A stretch of DNA of 26,526 nucleotides from Bordetella parapertussis (GTDB taxonomy: Bacteria > Pseudomonadota > Gammaproteobacteria > Burkholderiales > Burkholderiaceae_B). Below are positions 17,142 through 24,329 of this stretch, one piece after another; the first letter of the stretch is position 1, and every line of letters begins with the position of its first letter. The translations under genes were made by a program, and so were the position numbers. A model generated the notes under the pieces. That model made no database searches. It saw nothing but the letters and a program-made list of their open reading frames with translations, and was not told the origin of the DNA. The stretch lies in NCBI GenBank assembly GCA_945895265.1, contig CAMDEF010000050.1, forward strand, positions 1-26,526, in the 5' to 3' direction.

Positions 17142-18050
17142 ATGAACCGTATCCTGAATGCCAAACAACTTGAACAATACTCAGAAGAGGGCTTTGTGAT
17201 CGTTCAAGACGTCGTGCCAGAGGCGACGCTTTTGCGGATGAAAGAGGTCTTGGCCGACTTAGTTGAGAAATCGCGTGCGCTCGCTACGCACGATGATGTG
17301 TACGACCTAGAGCCCGGGCATCAGGCCTCTGACCCCAGGGTGCGTCGGATCAAAAAACCGCATGTCGTTGATCCCGTGTTTAAAGATCTCATGACGACTC
17401 CAAAGTTCATGGGGATCTTGCAGGATTTACTCGGCGAAAGCGTACGCTTGCATGGCTCCAAGCTTAATCTCAAAGCCCCGCATTTCGGTTCGCCCGTTGA
17501 GTGGCATCAAGATTGGGCGTTTTACCCACACTCAAATGATGATGTGCTGGCAGCTGGCGTGATGTTGGATGACACCACGGTCGAAAATGGGGCAATGTAT
17601 GTGATCCCCGGTTCGCACAAAGGCCCAACCTATGATCATCACGACGCAGAAGGTTATTTCTGTGGTGCCATGGATCCAGAGACGTGTGGCGTTGATTTTT
17701 CACGCGCGGTGGCCTGCGAAGGCCCCGCGGGTTCGGTGTCGTTTCATCACGTTCGTGCCGTGCATGGGTCTGCACAAAACATTTCTAAGCGTTCGCGTGG
17801 GCTATTGTTGTATGAATTTACTGCGGCAGATGCTTACCCGTTGATGGCTGCGGGAAAAGCTGATTGGCAAGCCTTCTCAAATCGCTTGATCTGTGGCAAA
17901 GATACGATTGTGCCGCGTTGTGTTGCGACGCCAATCCGTATGCCTTTGCCACCCGCAAAGAATCAAGGCTCGATTTATGAAAATCAAACAGCCGGCAAAC
18001 GTTATTTTGGTTTTGTCGAGCAGGGTGGCAAAAAAACTCTTTTAGCGTGA
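17142..18050 (+). CDS. Phytanoyl-CoA dioxygenase (PhyH) family Fe(II)/2-oxoglutarate oxygenase, copy 1
   Basis: This cytoplasmic non-haem iron oxygenase couples 2-oxoglutarate decarboxylation to oxidation of an unidentified substrate. It has 302 residues. The facial triad is visible: His122 and Asp124 in EWHQDWAFYP, and His208 in RAVHGSAQN. Arg219 is the likely 2-oxoglutarate carboxylate ligand. 'NGAMYVIPGSHKGP' at about 149-162 is typical. The ATG at 17142 is preferred to the in-frame GTG at 17133 because the protein then begins in the usual way before 'EQYSEEGFVIV'. Between the Bug gene and a class III ADH, it is probably part of a degradation pathway. Hydroxylation and oxidative demethylation are both possible chemistries. 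Confidence 0.9.
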   Translation: MNRILNAKQLEQYSEEGFVIVQDVVPEATLLRMKEVLADLVEKSRALATHDDVYDLEPGHQASDPRVRRIKKPHVVDPVFKDLMTTPKFMGILQDLLGESVRLHGSKLNLKAPHFGSPVEWHQDWAFYPHSNDDVLAAGVMLDDTTVENGAMYVIPGSHKGPTYDHHDAEGYFCGAMDPETCGVDFSRAVACEGPAGSVSFHHVRAVHGSAQNISKRSRGLLLYEFTAADAYPLMAAGKADWQAFSNRLICGKDTIVPRCVATPIRMPLPPAKNQGSIYENQTAGKRYFGFVEQGGKKTLLA

Positions 18051-18119
18051 GCAAGCCAAGCGGTTTTGGTTCAACTGCGGTTTAGCTTAAATGCCTTAGC
18101 CCAGTATTAACAGCGCACT

Positions 18120-18138
18120 AACCGCGCACTGAGCGGTT
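18120..18138 (+). other. Stem-loop between the PhyH and ADH genes
   Basis: AACCGC and GCGGTT form a 6-bp stem with a 7-nt loop in the 124-nt gap before the ADH gene. There is no T-tract, so it could be an mRNA processing or stability element more readily than a terminator. Confidence 0.3.
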
Positions 18139-18174
18139 GGCGCTCGCATACAGTCTTTACTTAAGAGGTAGTTA

Positions 18175-19284
18175 ATGGACGTTCGCGCAGCAGTTTCCTA
18201 TGAAGCAGGCAAACCACTTGTCATTGAGACGGTGCAACTTCAAGGGCCAAAGTACGGCGAAGTACTGATAGAAATTAAAGCGACTGGTATTTGTCATACC
18301 GATGAGTTCACCCGCTCGGGTGCCGATCCTGAAGGGATTTTTCCTGCCATTCTTGGCCATGAAGGGGCAGGGGTTGTGGTCGACGTCGGGCCAGGGGTTG
18401 TCAGTTTGAAAAAGGGGGATCATGTGATTCCCTTGTACACACCAGAGTGTCGCCAATGTAAATCGTGTCTGTCGCGCAAAACCAATCTGTGTACAGCGAT
18501 TCGTGGCACGCAAGGCAAGGGTGTGATGCCAGATGGTACGAGCCGGTTTTCGCTCGGCGGCAAACCGATTCATCACTACATGGGCTGCTCAACATTTGCG
18601 AACTTCACCGTTTTACCAGAGATCGCATTAGCAAAAATTCGCGAAGATGCGCCCTTTGATAAGGTTTGTTATATCGGTTGTGGCGTCACAACAGGCATCG
18701 GTGCGGTGATCAACACTGCAAAAGTTGAGCCTGGTGCCAACGTGGTGGTGTTTGGCTTAGGTGGCATTGGTTTAAACGTGGTGCAAGGGGCGCGTCTGGC
18801 AGGCGCTAACATGATCGTTGGCGTAGACTTGAATCCTAGTCGACAGGCCTTGGCAACTAAATTTGGGATGACCCATTTCGTTAACCCCAAAGATGTTGGG
18901 GGCGACCTCGTTGCGCATCTCGTTGAGTTAACCGGGGGCGGCGCAGACTACAGCTTCGAATGTATTGGTAACGTTGACGTGATGCGTCAGGCGCTTGAGT
19001 GCTGCCATCGCGGTTGGGGCGTATCGGTCATTATTGGCGTGGCCGGTTCAGGTCAAGAGATTAAAACTCGCCCCTTTCAGCTTGTGACGGGCAGAACCTG
19101 GAAGGGGACTGCCTTTGGTGGTGCACGCGGGCGTACTGACGTGCCTAAAATCGTTGACTGGTATATGGACGGCAAAATCAATATCGACGATCTGATTACG
19201 CATACTATGCCCTTAGAGCAAATTAACCGTGGCTTTGACTTAATGCACTCTGGCGAATCGATTCGTAGCGTTGTCCTCTACTGA
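18175..19284 (+). CDS. frmA: S-(hydroxymethyl)glutathione dehydrogenase / class III alcohol dehydrogenase
   Basis: This enzyme oxidises S-(hydroxymethyl)glutathione, formed from formaldehyde and glutathione, to S-formylglutathione using NAD. The 369-residue protein aligns with E. coli FrmA along its length, including [15 protein letters not shown] and [10 protein letters not shown]. Catalytic zinc ligands are Cys40, His62 and Cys169; structural zinc ligands are Cys92, 95, 98 and 106; the NAD site is GLGGIG at 194-199. Asp51, Glu53 and Arg110 match the human class III residues Asp55, Glu57 and Arg114 that set glutathione-adduct specificity, so it is not a generic ethanol dehydrogenase. AGAGG precedes the ATG. 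The next gene begins 9 nt after the stop. Regulators or an S-formylglutathione hydrolase are not in the window. Confidence 0.85.
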   Translation: MDVRAAVSYEAGKPLVIETVQLQGPKYGEVLIEIKATGICHTDEFTRSGADPEGIFPAILGHEGAGVVVDVGPGVVSLKKGDHVIPLYTPECRQCKSCLSRKTNLCTAIRGTQGKGVMPDGTSRFSLGGKPIHHYMGCSTFANFTVLPEIALAKIREDAPFDKVCYIGCGVTTGIGAVINTAKVEPGANVVVFGLGGIGLNVVQGARLAGANMIVGVDLNPSRQALATKFGMTHFVNPKDVGGDLVAHLVELTGGGADYSFECIGNVDVMRQALECCHRGWGVSVIIGVAGSGQEIKTRPFQLVTGRTWKGTAFGGARGRTDVPKIVDWYMDGKINIDDLITHTMPLEQINRGFDLMHSGESIRSVVLY

Positions 19285-19293
19285 GCACATACC

Positions 19294-20133
19294 ATGACAC
19301 AAAAACTTTTGGTCTATCAATCGCTATGGGCAATGGAGCGCAGACGTCCTGATGGACATGAGTGGGATCTGCAAGAAAAACTGCGCATGATTCGCGATGC
19401 AGGTTTTGATGGGGCGGGCGTGCGCTTTGCTGACCGTGCGTACGCGGCAGAGGTGACACAATTTTTGCGCGATCATGACATGACTTGGCAGGCGCAAGCT
19501 TACCCTCAGACGATTGATGATCTCAAGCCGATTCTCGAGAACATAGCCGAGTTTGGTGCCGACCATTTAAATGTGCAGCCGGATGTGCGACCTTACACGG
19601 TGCAAGAATGTATTCCGCTGATCGAAGGTTGGCGCGAGTTGGCCGCGCAAGCCGGTGTGCGTATGCATATCGAAACGCATCGAAACCGGATGACGACTGA
19701 GTTGTTTTTTACTTTACATCTATTGGATGCGATCCCTGACTTGCGCTTGACCGGCGATTTATCTCATTACGTGGTGGGACGAGAGTTTTGGTATCCCATC
19801 TCGCCCGAAGACGATGCGATGATGCAACGAATTATCGATCAGTGCTGGGGTTTTCATGGTCGAGTCGCCAGCCGTGAGCAGATTCAATTGCAAATGTCGT
19901 TTCCACAGCATCAGCATTGGGTGGCGGTGTTTATGGACTGGTGGCGTCGCGGGTTTGTGCAATGGCGTAAAAAAGCGGGCCCAGACGACACCTTTACTTT
20001 TTTGTGTGAACTTGGCCCACCGGAGTACGCCATGACGGGTGCGGATGGTTATGAATTATCCGAACGCTGGGAAGAATCTTTAGTGATGAAAGATCAGATC
20101 AGAGCGTTGTGGCAATCTGTGCTGAAAAGCTGA
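19294..20133 (+). CDS. Sugar phosphate isomerase/epimerase-like TIM barrel (AP endonuclease 2 / xylose isomerase-like)
   Basis: This 279-residue protein looks like a xylose-isomerase-like TIM barrel. 'LRMIRDAGFDGAGVRF' is the usual first helix and strand. Candidate metal ligands include Glu and His in 'RMHIETHRNR', Asp and His in 'TGDLSHYVVG', and Glu in 'FLCELGPPEYA'. The family includes isomerases, epimerases and dehydratases, so the reaction cannot be named. It follows the ADH gene by 9 nt and is probably the last gene of the Bug-PhyH-ADH operon. Its stop lies within a short tandem octamer repeat (20121-20144). Confidence 0.8.
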   Translation: MTQKLLVYQSLWAMERRRPDGHEWDLQEKLRMIRDAGFDGAGVRFADRAYAAEVTQFLRDHDMTWQAQAYPQTIDDLKPILENIAEFGADHLNVQPDVRPYTVQECIPLIEGWRELAAQAGVRMHIETHRNRMTTELFFTLHLLDAIPDLRLTGDLSHYVVGREFWYPISPEDDAMMQRIIDQCWGFHGRVASREQIQLQMSFPQHQHWVAVFMDWWRRGFVQWRKKAGPDDTFTFLCELGPPEYAMTGADGYELSERWEESLVMKDQIRALWQSVLKS

Positions 20134-20144
20134 AAAGCTGAACA
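20121..20144 (+). repeat. Octamer tandem repeat at the stop codon of the TIM-barrel gene
   Basis: GCTGAAAA, GCTGAAAA and GCTGAACA lie end to end. The stop codon of the TIM-barrel gene (TGA, 20131-20133) is inside the second unit. As the unit is not a multiple of three, slippage would alter only the last one or two residues. Confidence 0.75.
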
Positions 20145-20149
20145 GGTTT

Positions 20150-20326
20150 TTACAACCACTTGAAACCTTTGGCTAATAGACCAACGATACCGGCCATTGC
20201 GGTCAGCATCCAATAAAAGTGCGTATCCATTTTTTTGCCTAAGGCTCTGAGATCTTGTTCAACGAGCCCTAGGCGAGAATCCATGCAAGTGACTTTTTGC
20301 TCTAGGCGACTGACACGCTCAATCAT
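20150..20326 (-). CDS. Small coiled-coil plus single-membrane-segment protein
   Basis: This is a 58-residue protein not recognised as a named gene. Residues 1-37 have a heptad-like pattern of a short coiled coil (MIERVSRLEQKV, then LVEQDLRALGKKM). Residues 40-56 are one hydrophobic membrane segment (FYWMLTAMAGIVGLLAKG). The layout resembles small XhlA/holin-associated proteins and other short inner-membrane proteins, but no phage genes are nearby. The ATG at 20326 is preferred to the one at 20335 because AGGA lies 8 nt upstream of it, while that same AGGA runs into the earlier ATG. It is convergent with the TIM-barrel gene, with 16 nt between the stops. Confidence 0.65.
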   Translation of the reverse strand: MIERVSRLEQKVTCMDSRLGLVEQDLRALGKKMDTHFYWMLTAMAGIVGLLAKGFKWL

Positions 20327-20503
20327 GATTTTCATCCTAACTTTTCAAACACACGCTATAACCAAATTCTACTCGTTCTAGAGCGCTAAACTAGCGATAG
20401 ACAGCAGGGTATGCGTAATCTGTGAAATCGTTCGTTCAAAGCAGCTGCTTTCGAACATGGAATCTTCAGCGAAACGGTAAGCAAAGTTTTTGAAAGGGTT
20501 AGG

Positions 20504-20965
20504 ATGAGTCAGTCACAGCAAGTGAATGTTAGGTTGCCAGAACTCTTACGGCATGAATTTGAATTCTTTGAAGAGATCACTCTGCGTTATGCTGACAATG
20601 ACGCGAATGGGCACGTAAATAATGCGCACTATTACTCGTTTTTTGATACTGCGGTTGATGCGTTTTTAAAAAAGAACGATTATCGTCAATTGATTTCTGG
20701 TCCGTTGCAGACGTTTGTCGTGGCCTCAGATTGTCGGTATTTTAGAGAAGTGTCTTCACCCGGCAATATCCAGGTCGGCGTAAAGGTCGGTCGAATAGGA
20801 AACAGCACAGTGACATATTTTTTAGGGATATTTAATGAGGATGAGCCGAACAAGCCGGCTGCTCAGGGTACGTTCACTCATTGCTGTGTCACACGTGCCA
20901 CGAAGCGACCAACGCCTGTTCCTGAGGCGTTGCGGGCTCTCGTGACTCAAGCTAGGGGCTCTTGA
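20504..20965 (+). CDS. Acyl-CoA thioesterase, 4HBT hotdog fold (YbgC-like)
   Basis: This 153-residue single hotdog-domain protein belongs to the 4-hydroxybenzoyl-CoA thioesterase/YbgC group, which hydrolyses acyl-CoA thioesters. The active-site stretch reads RYADNDANGHVNNAHYYSFFD; Asp33 aligns with the catalytic Asp of YbgC-type enzymes. The start has a good GGGTTAGG ribosome site. The stop codon TGA overlaps the ATG of the following Bug gene by one base, so the two are translationally coupled. This links the thioesterase with uptake and oxidation of an acid whose CoA ester it may cleave; the substrate is unknown. Confidence 0.87.
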   Translation: MSQSQQVNVRLPELLRHEFEFFEEITLRYADNDANGHVNNAHYYSFFDTAVDAFLKKNDYRQLISGPLQTFVVASDCRYFREVSSPGNIQVGVKVGRIGNSTVTYFLGIFNEDEPNKPAAQGTFTHCCVTRATKRPTPVPEALRALVTQARGS

Positions 20966-21960
20966 TGCCTAGCTTAAGTATGTGGTCTGTCTCAGGTATC
21001 CGTAGTGCTTTAATCGTTGCGTTGACCCTATGCACCGGTTTTTCGTTTGCCTCTGAGTTAGAAAAATTCCCAAGCAAAGCGATTCGTATCGTTGTACCGT
21101 TTGCTGCCGGCGGTGGTGGTGACTTTATCGCCCGTGCCTGGGCCGACAAACTTTCGGAAACAATCAAACAGCCCGTGATAATCGAGAATCGTGGCGGCGG
21201 CAATACCGTGGTCGGAACCGACGTTGTCGCCAAGGCTGCGCCTGACGGCTATACCTTGTTACTTGTCGGCGCAAGCATTGCAACCAATCCAGCCTTAATC
21301 GAGAAATTGCCCTACAAGACGCCTGAAGACTTTACGCCGATTGGCACAGTGATTACCTATTCAATGGGCTTTGCGGCACGCGCAAACCTACCTGCAAATA
21401 ATGTGCAAGAGTTACTTGCCTTAGAAAAAGTCCAAGGTCCGTTAAGTATCGCGACCTCTGGCGACGGTTCGGCGACTGCGTTGGCCGCAGAACTGTTTAA
21501 AGGGGCAACCGGTGTCAAGCTCATGGCGGTGCCGTACAAAGGTGCTGGTCCAGCAGCCATTGATGTCGCAAGTGGTCATGTTGATCTTTTGTTTACCGGG
21601 ATGTCGCAACTTAAACCGCACTTGGAGAGTGGACGCCTTAAGCTGCTGGCAACGTCTGGTTCAAATCGCCTAGCGTCGGCTCCAGAGGTTCAAACCATTG
21701 CAGAGCAGGGTGTGAAAGATTTTGAAGCGGTTGTGTGGTGGGGGATTTTGGCACCCGCTAAAACGCCAACTGCGATCGTCAACAAACTGAACCAGGCACT
21801 TGCGGTGAGTTTGAGTCATCCAGATGTGATGAAGCGCTTAGCAGTCATTGATGGAGAAGTCAGATTGTCATCCCCTCAGGCTTTTGAGACCTTGTTAAAA
21901 GAGGAAATTGCGCGTTGGGCAAAATTGTATAAACCTCAGCGCGCGACCAAAGTAGAATAA
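20965..21960 (+). CDS. Bug-family (TctC-type) tripartite tricarboxylate transporter substrate-binding protein, copy 2
   Basis: This second Bug protein has 331 residues. A signal peptide covers about 1-30 (hydrophobic core SALIVALTLCTGFSFAS). The mature start reads KFPSKAIRIVVPFAAGGGGDFIAR, and KAAPDGYTLLLVG and KLMAVPYKGAGPAA are hallmark segments. The ATG at 20965 has AGGGG 6 nt upstream and overlaps the thioesterase stop; the in-frame TTG at 20962 is less likely. It is clearly diverged from the copy at 16085 (different mature start and tail), so it is a separate specificity and not a recent duplicate. A PhyH oxygenase follows after 86 nt, mirroring the first module. Confidence 0.92.
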   Translation: MPSLSMWSVSGIRSALIVALTLCTGFSFASELEKFPSKAIRIVVPFAAGGGGDFIARAWADKLSETIKQPVIIENRGGGNTVVGTDVVAKAAPDGYTLLLVGASIATNPALIEKLPYKTPEDFTPIGTVITYSMGFAARANLPANNVQELLALEKVQGPLSIATSGDGSATALAAELFKGATGVKLMAVPYKGAGPAAIDVASGHVDLLFTGMSQLKPHLESGRLKLLATSGSNRLASAPEVQTIAEQGVKDFEAVVWWGILAPAKTPTAIVNKLNQALAVSLSHPDVMKRLAVIDGEVRLSSPQAFETLLKEEIARWAKLYKPQRATKVE

Positions 21961-22046
21961 GGCGAGTCAATACTAAGTTGAGTTGTTAGCCTTGCGACAA
22001 AGTATTTGAGCCTCAGATTTCAATTACACGCATCGGAGACCAAGTT

Positions 22047-22880
22047 ATGCCGAAACTGTTGTCAACATCTCAGGTAGCACAATATCAAAGTGAAGGTGCA
22101 ACATGGCCCATTCGGGTCATGTCACGTCAAGACGCGTCGGGTTTTCGAGGTGCCCTAGAGGCACATGAAGCACAAACTGGCAAACCCTTGCAGGGTAATT
22201 GGCGACATAAAACGCATTTGCTGTTCACGTGGGCTGATGCGGTTGCACATCATCCTACGATCTTGGATGCAGTACAAGACTGTATCGGGCCGAACATTAT
22301 TTGCTGGAGCAGTACGTTTTTTATCAAAGAGGCCAATAGTCCTGGTTTTGTCTCGTGGCATCAGGATTCAACCTATTGGGGCTTAGATCCCGATGATGTC
22401 ATCACGGCTTGGGTAGCCTTGACCGAGGTCGACGAAAAAAACGGGTTTATGCAGGTCATACCCGGTAGTCACAAAATTGATCAGTTGCCGCATCTGGATA
22501 CCTTCCACAAAGATAATTTGTTGTCTCGCGGCCAAGAAATTTCGGTTGAGGTAGATAAGTCCAAGGCACGCGGGATCCCTTTGTCGATGGGTGAGATCTC
22601 TTTGCATCACATTAAGCTGGTGCATGGCTCAGATGCAAACCGTAGTGACGATCGGCGTATCGGTTTTGCAATTCGCTATATTCCGACTAGTGTGCGACAA
22701 ACGAAATTACGTGACTCTGCCCAACTAGTGCGCGGAGTGGATGACTACGGTCATTTTGATTGGGAGCCTCGACCCAAGGCAGATCTCGACGAAGAGGCGC
22801 TTGCCGCACATGCCAATGCAGTCGAACGGCAATTGAAAGCTTTGCACCAAGGGACGGATAAGACGAGTTTTCGCCCATAG
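22047..22880 (+). CDS. Phytanoyl-CoA dioxygenase (PhyH) family Fe(II)/2-oxoglutarate oxygenase, copy 2
   Basis: This non-haem iron oxygenase has 277 residues. Iron ligands are His105 and Asp107 (SWHQDSTYW) and His193 (LVHGSDANRS); Arg204 is the likely 2-oxoglutarate-binding residue. 'KNGFMQVIPGSHK' at about 131-143 is the family's conserved strand. GGAG precedes the ATG at normal distance. It shares only the family motifs with the copy at 17142, and the region before the HxD motif differs, so the substrates probably differ. It ends the thioesterase-Bug-PhyH set and is followed by a long inverted repeat. Confidence 0.9.
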   Translation: MPKLLSTSQVAQYQSEGATWPIRVMSRQDASGFRGALEAHEAQTGKPLQGNWRHKTHLLFTWADAVAHHPTILDAVQDCIGPNIICWSSTFFIKEANSPGFVSWHQDSTYWGLDPDDVITAWVALTEVDEKNGFMQVIPGSHKIDQLPHLDTFHKDNLLSRGQEISVEVDKSKARGIPLSMGEISLHHIKLVHGSDANRSDDRRIGFAIRYIPTSVRQTKLRDSAQLVRGVDDYGHFDWEPRPKADLDEEALAAHANAVERQLKALHQGTDKTSFRP

Positions 22881-22903
22881 CAGCATAGGCGAAATTGTTT
22901 CCG

Positions 22904-22936
22904 TGCTGGCGTTAGACAAAATTTTGTCAGCGCTAG
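22904..22936 (+). terminator. Long inverted repeat between convergent PhyH and MFS genes
   Basis: GCTGGCGTTAGACA pairs with TGTCAGCGCTAGC (13 pairs, one bulged A) around a perfect GACAAAATTTTGTC core at 22915-22928. Two G-U pairs form only in plus-strand RNA, so the structure suits the rightward PhyH transcript. A T-run follows about 13 nt later (GTTTTTCTG), not directly, so terminator function is probable but not certain. Confidence 0.5.
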
Positions 22937-22984
22937 CGTAGGACGAAAGTTTTTCTGTGATAGCAGGGAGACAATGTGCCGCTG

Positions 22985-24217
22985 CTAGGCTAATTGACGC
23001 AGCTTTGGCATGAGGATAAAGATGAGTCCCATGAGCAACATTGCGCAAGCGGTATAGACAGCGAGTGCAAGTGAAGGCCCCCAGCTTTGTGCGGCGGCCC
23101 CTGCCAAAAGATTACCGAAAGGCAGGCTAAGGATCACTCCGGTTCGAATGCCCATGACGCGACCGCGCATCGACTCTTCGGTGTTACTTAGAATAAGTGT
23201 TGCGATCATGGTCCAGCAGATGGCCTGTGCGATACCTGCAAAAAATATTAAAAGCAGCGAAAAGTAGTAAGAAGTCGATAGCGAAAATAGAAATAAGGTG
23301 AAAGGCCATAGCATCCCACCCGCTACAAGCAAACGACCTCGATGGCCTGATTTTTTTTGTGAGACCAACCAAAGGCCTGTTGCCAGTGCACCGCAGCCCG
23401 CCATTGAGGTCAAAAAGCCATAACCCGCGGCGCCCGCGTCTAAGACATAGCGTGCAAACAGCGGTAAGAATGAATAACGATAGGGCGCAACAAGAAGATT
23501 GAGCATTAAAGCGATCAGCAGCGGCACCAGCACCGCATGGTTGTGCCAGGCGTAGTTGAACCCGCTGACTAGGCTTTTGAGGGGGGGCTCATGTGTTTTT
23601 GCGGCAGCCTGTTTAACTCCTCTCAGCCGCAACAGAACAAATAAGTCTAGGCAATAAATCATTGCGATCAGCCAGTACGCTCCGCTAATACCCAAAATCG
23701 GAATCAATAAGCCTCCAAGCGCCGGACCAACAACGACCGTGAGTTCGGTCGCCACCGAGTTCATGGCGATCGCATTCGTGAGGTCATCTGGTTCAACGAG
23801 GTCGGGGATGAAGGCCTGTCGGGTAGGATTGTCGAGTGCCCAAGTCAGACCACTGATTAGAGACAGACCCATTAAGTAACCGACTGTTAGCCAACCCGTG
23901 GTGAGCAAGACCAGCATGGCCACCGAGATCAAGCCACTTACGACTGAGGCAAGAATCAATAACTTTCGTCGATCGAGGCGGTCTGCCGCGACGCCCATCA
24001 AGGGAGCCAACAGATAGCCCGCCATTTTGCAGGCTGTCACAATCCCCACCATTAGGGCTGAATCGGTTAATTCGAGGGTGAGCCAACCAACCACCACTAT
24101 ATCGGCCCAGCGTGCGGTAGAGGACAGCAGAGTGGTGACCCAAAGCCGGCGAAAAGCCGGGTGACGCAGGGCACTGCGTTCAAAGATCTGCCTTAGGGAG
24201 CCTACTATTTTTATCAT
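22985..24217 (-). CDS. MFS transporter, exporter-like (EntS/MFS_3 type)
   Basis: This 410-residue protein with about 12 hydrophobic segments resembles the MFS_3 group, which includes EntS and drug or siderophore exporters. It has a cytoplasmic N-terminus ('LRHPAFRRLWVTTLLSSTARW'), the loop 2-3 motif GVAADRLDRRK, and 'LDNPTRQAFIPDLV' near residues 128-141, a common segment of this group. No substrate can be assigned. It is divergent from the FAD monooxygenase gene (112 nt apart) and convergent with the PhyH gene. Efflux of a pathway intermediate is possible, but there is no direct evidence. Confidence 0.88.
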   Translation of the reverse strand: MIKIVGSLRQIFERSALRHPAFRRLWVTTLLSSTARWADIVVVGWLTLELTDSALMVGIVTACKMAGYLLAPLMGVAADRLDRRKLLILASVVSGLISVAMLVLLTTGWLTVGYLMGLSLISGLTWALDNPTRQAFIPDLVEPDDLTNAIAMNSVATELTVVVGPALGGLLIPILGISGAYWLIAMIYCLDLFVLLRLRGVKQAAAKTHEPPLKSLVSGFNYAWHNHAVLVPLLIALMLNLLVAPYRYSFLPLFARYVLDAGAAGYGFLTSMAGCGALATGLWLVSQKKSGHRGRLLVAGGMLWPFTLFLFSLSTSYYFSLLLIFFAGIAQAICWTMIATLILSNTEESMRGRVMGIRTGVILSLPFGNLLAGAAAQSWGPSLALAVYTACAMLLMGLIFILMPKLRQLA

Positions 24218-24329
24218 GCTTGAGTTTAGCGCGATTGGTCACTGCGGTAATATTTCGGTTGCGCTGACAGTGAAGGCGCGATCGCCCCGATATGAGTCAG
24301 GCTGGGCTGAGCGAAGCGCCTGATAACCG

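Noticed and set aside
17142..22880. Ectoine hydroxylase identity for the PhyH-type oxygenases
   Set aside because: Both show only the general iron and 2-oxoglutarate motifs, and no ectoine synthesis or uptake genes are nearby.
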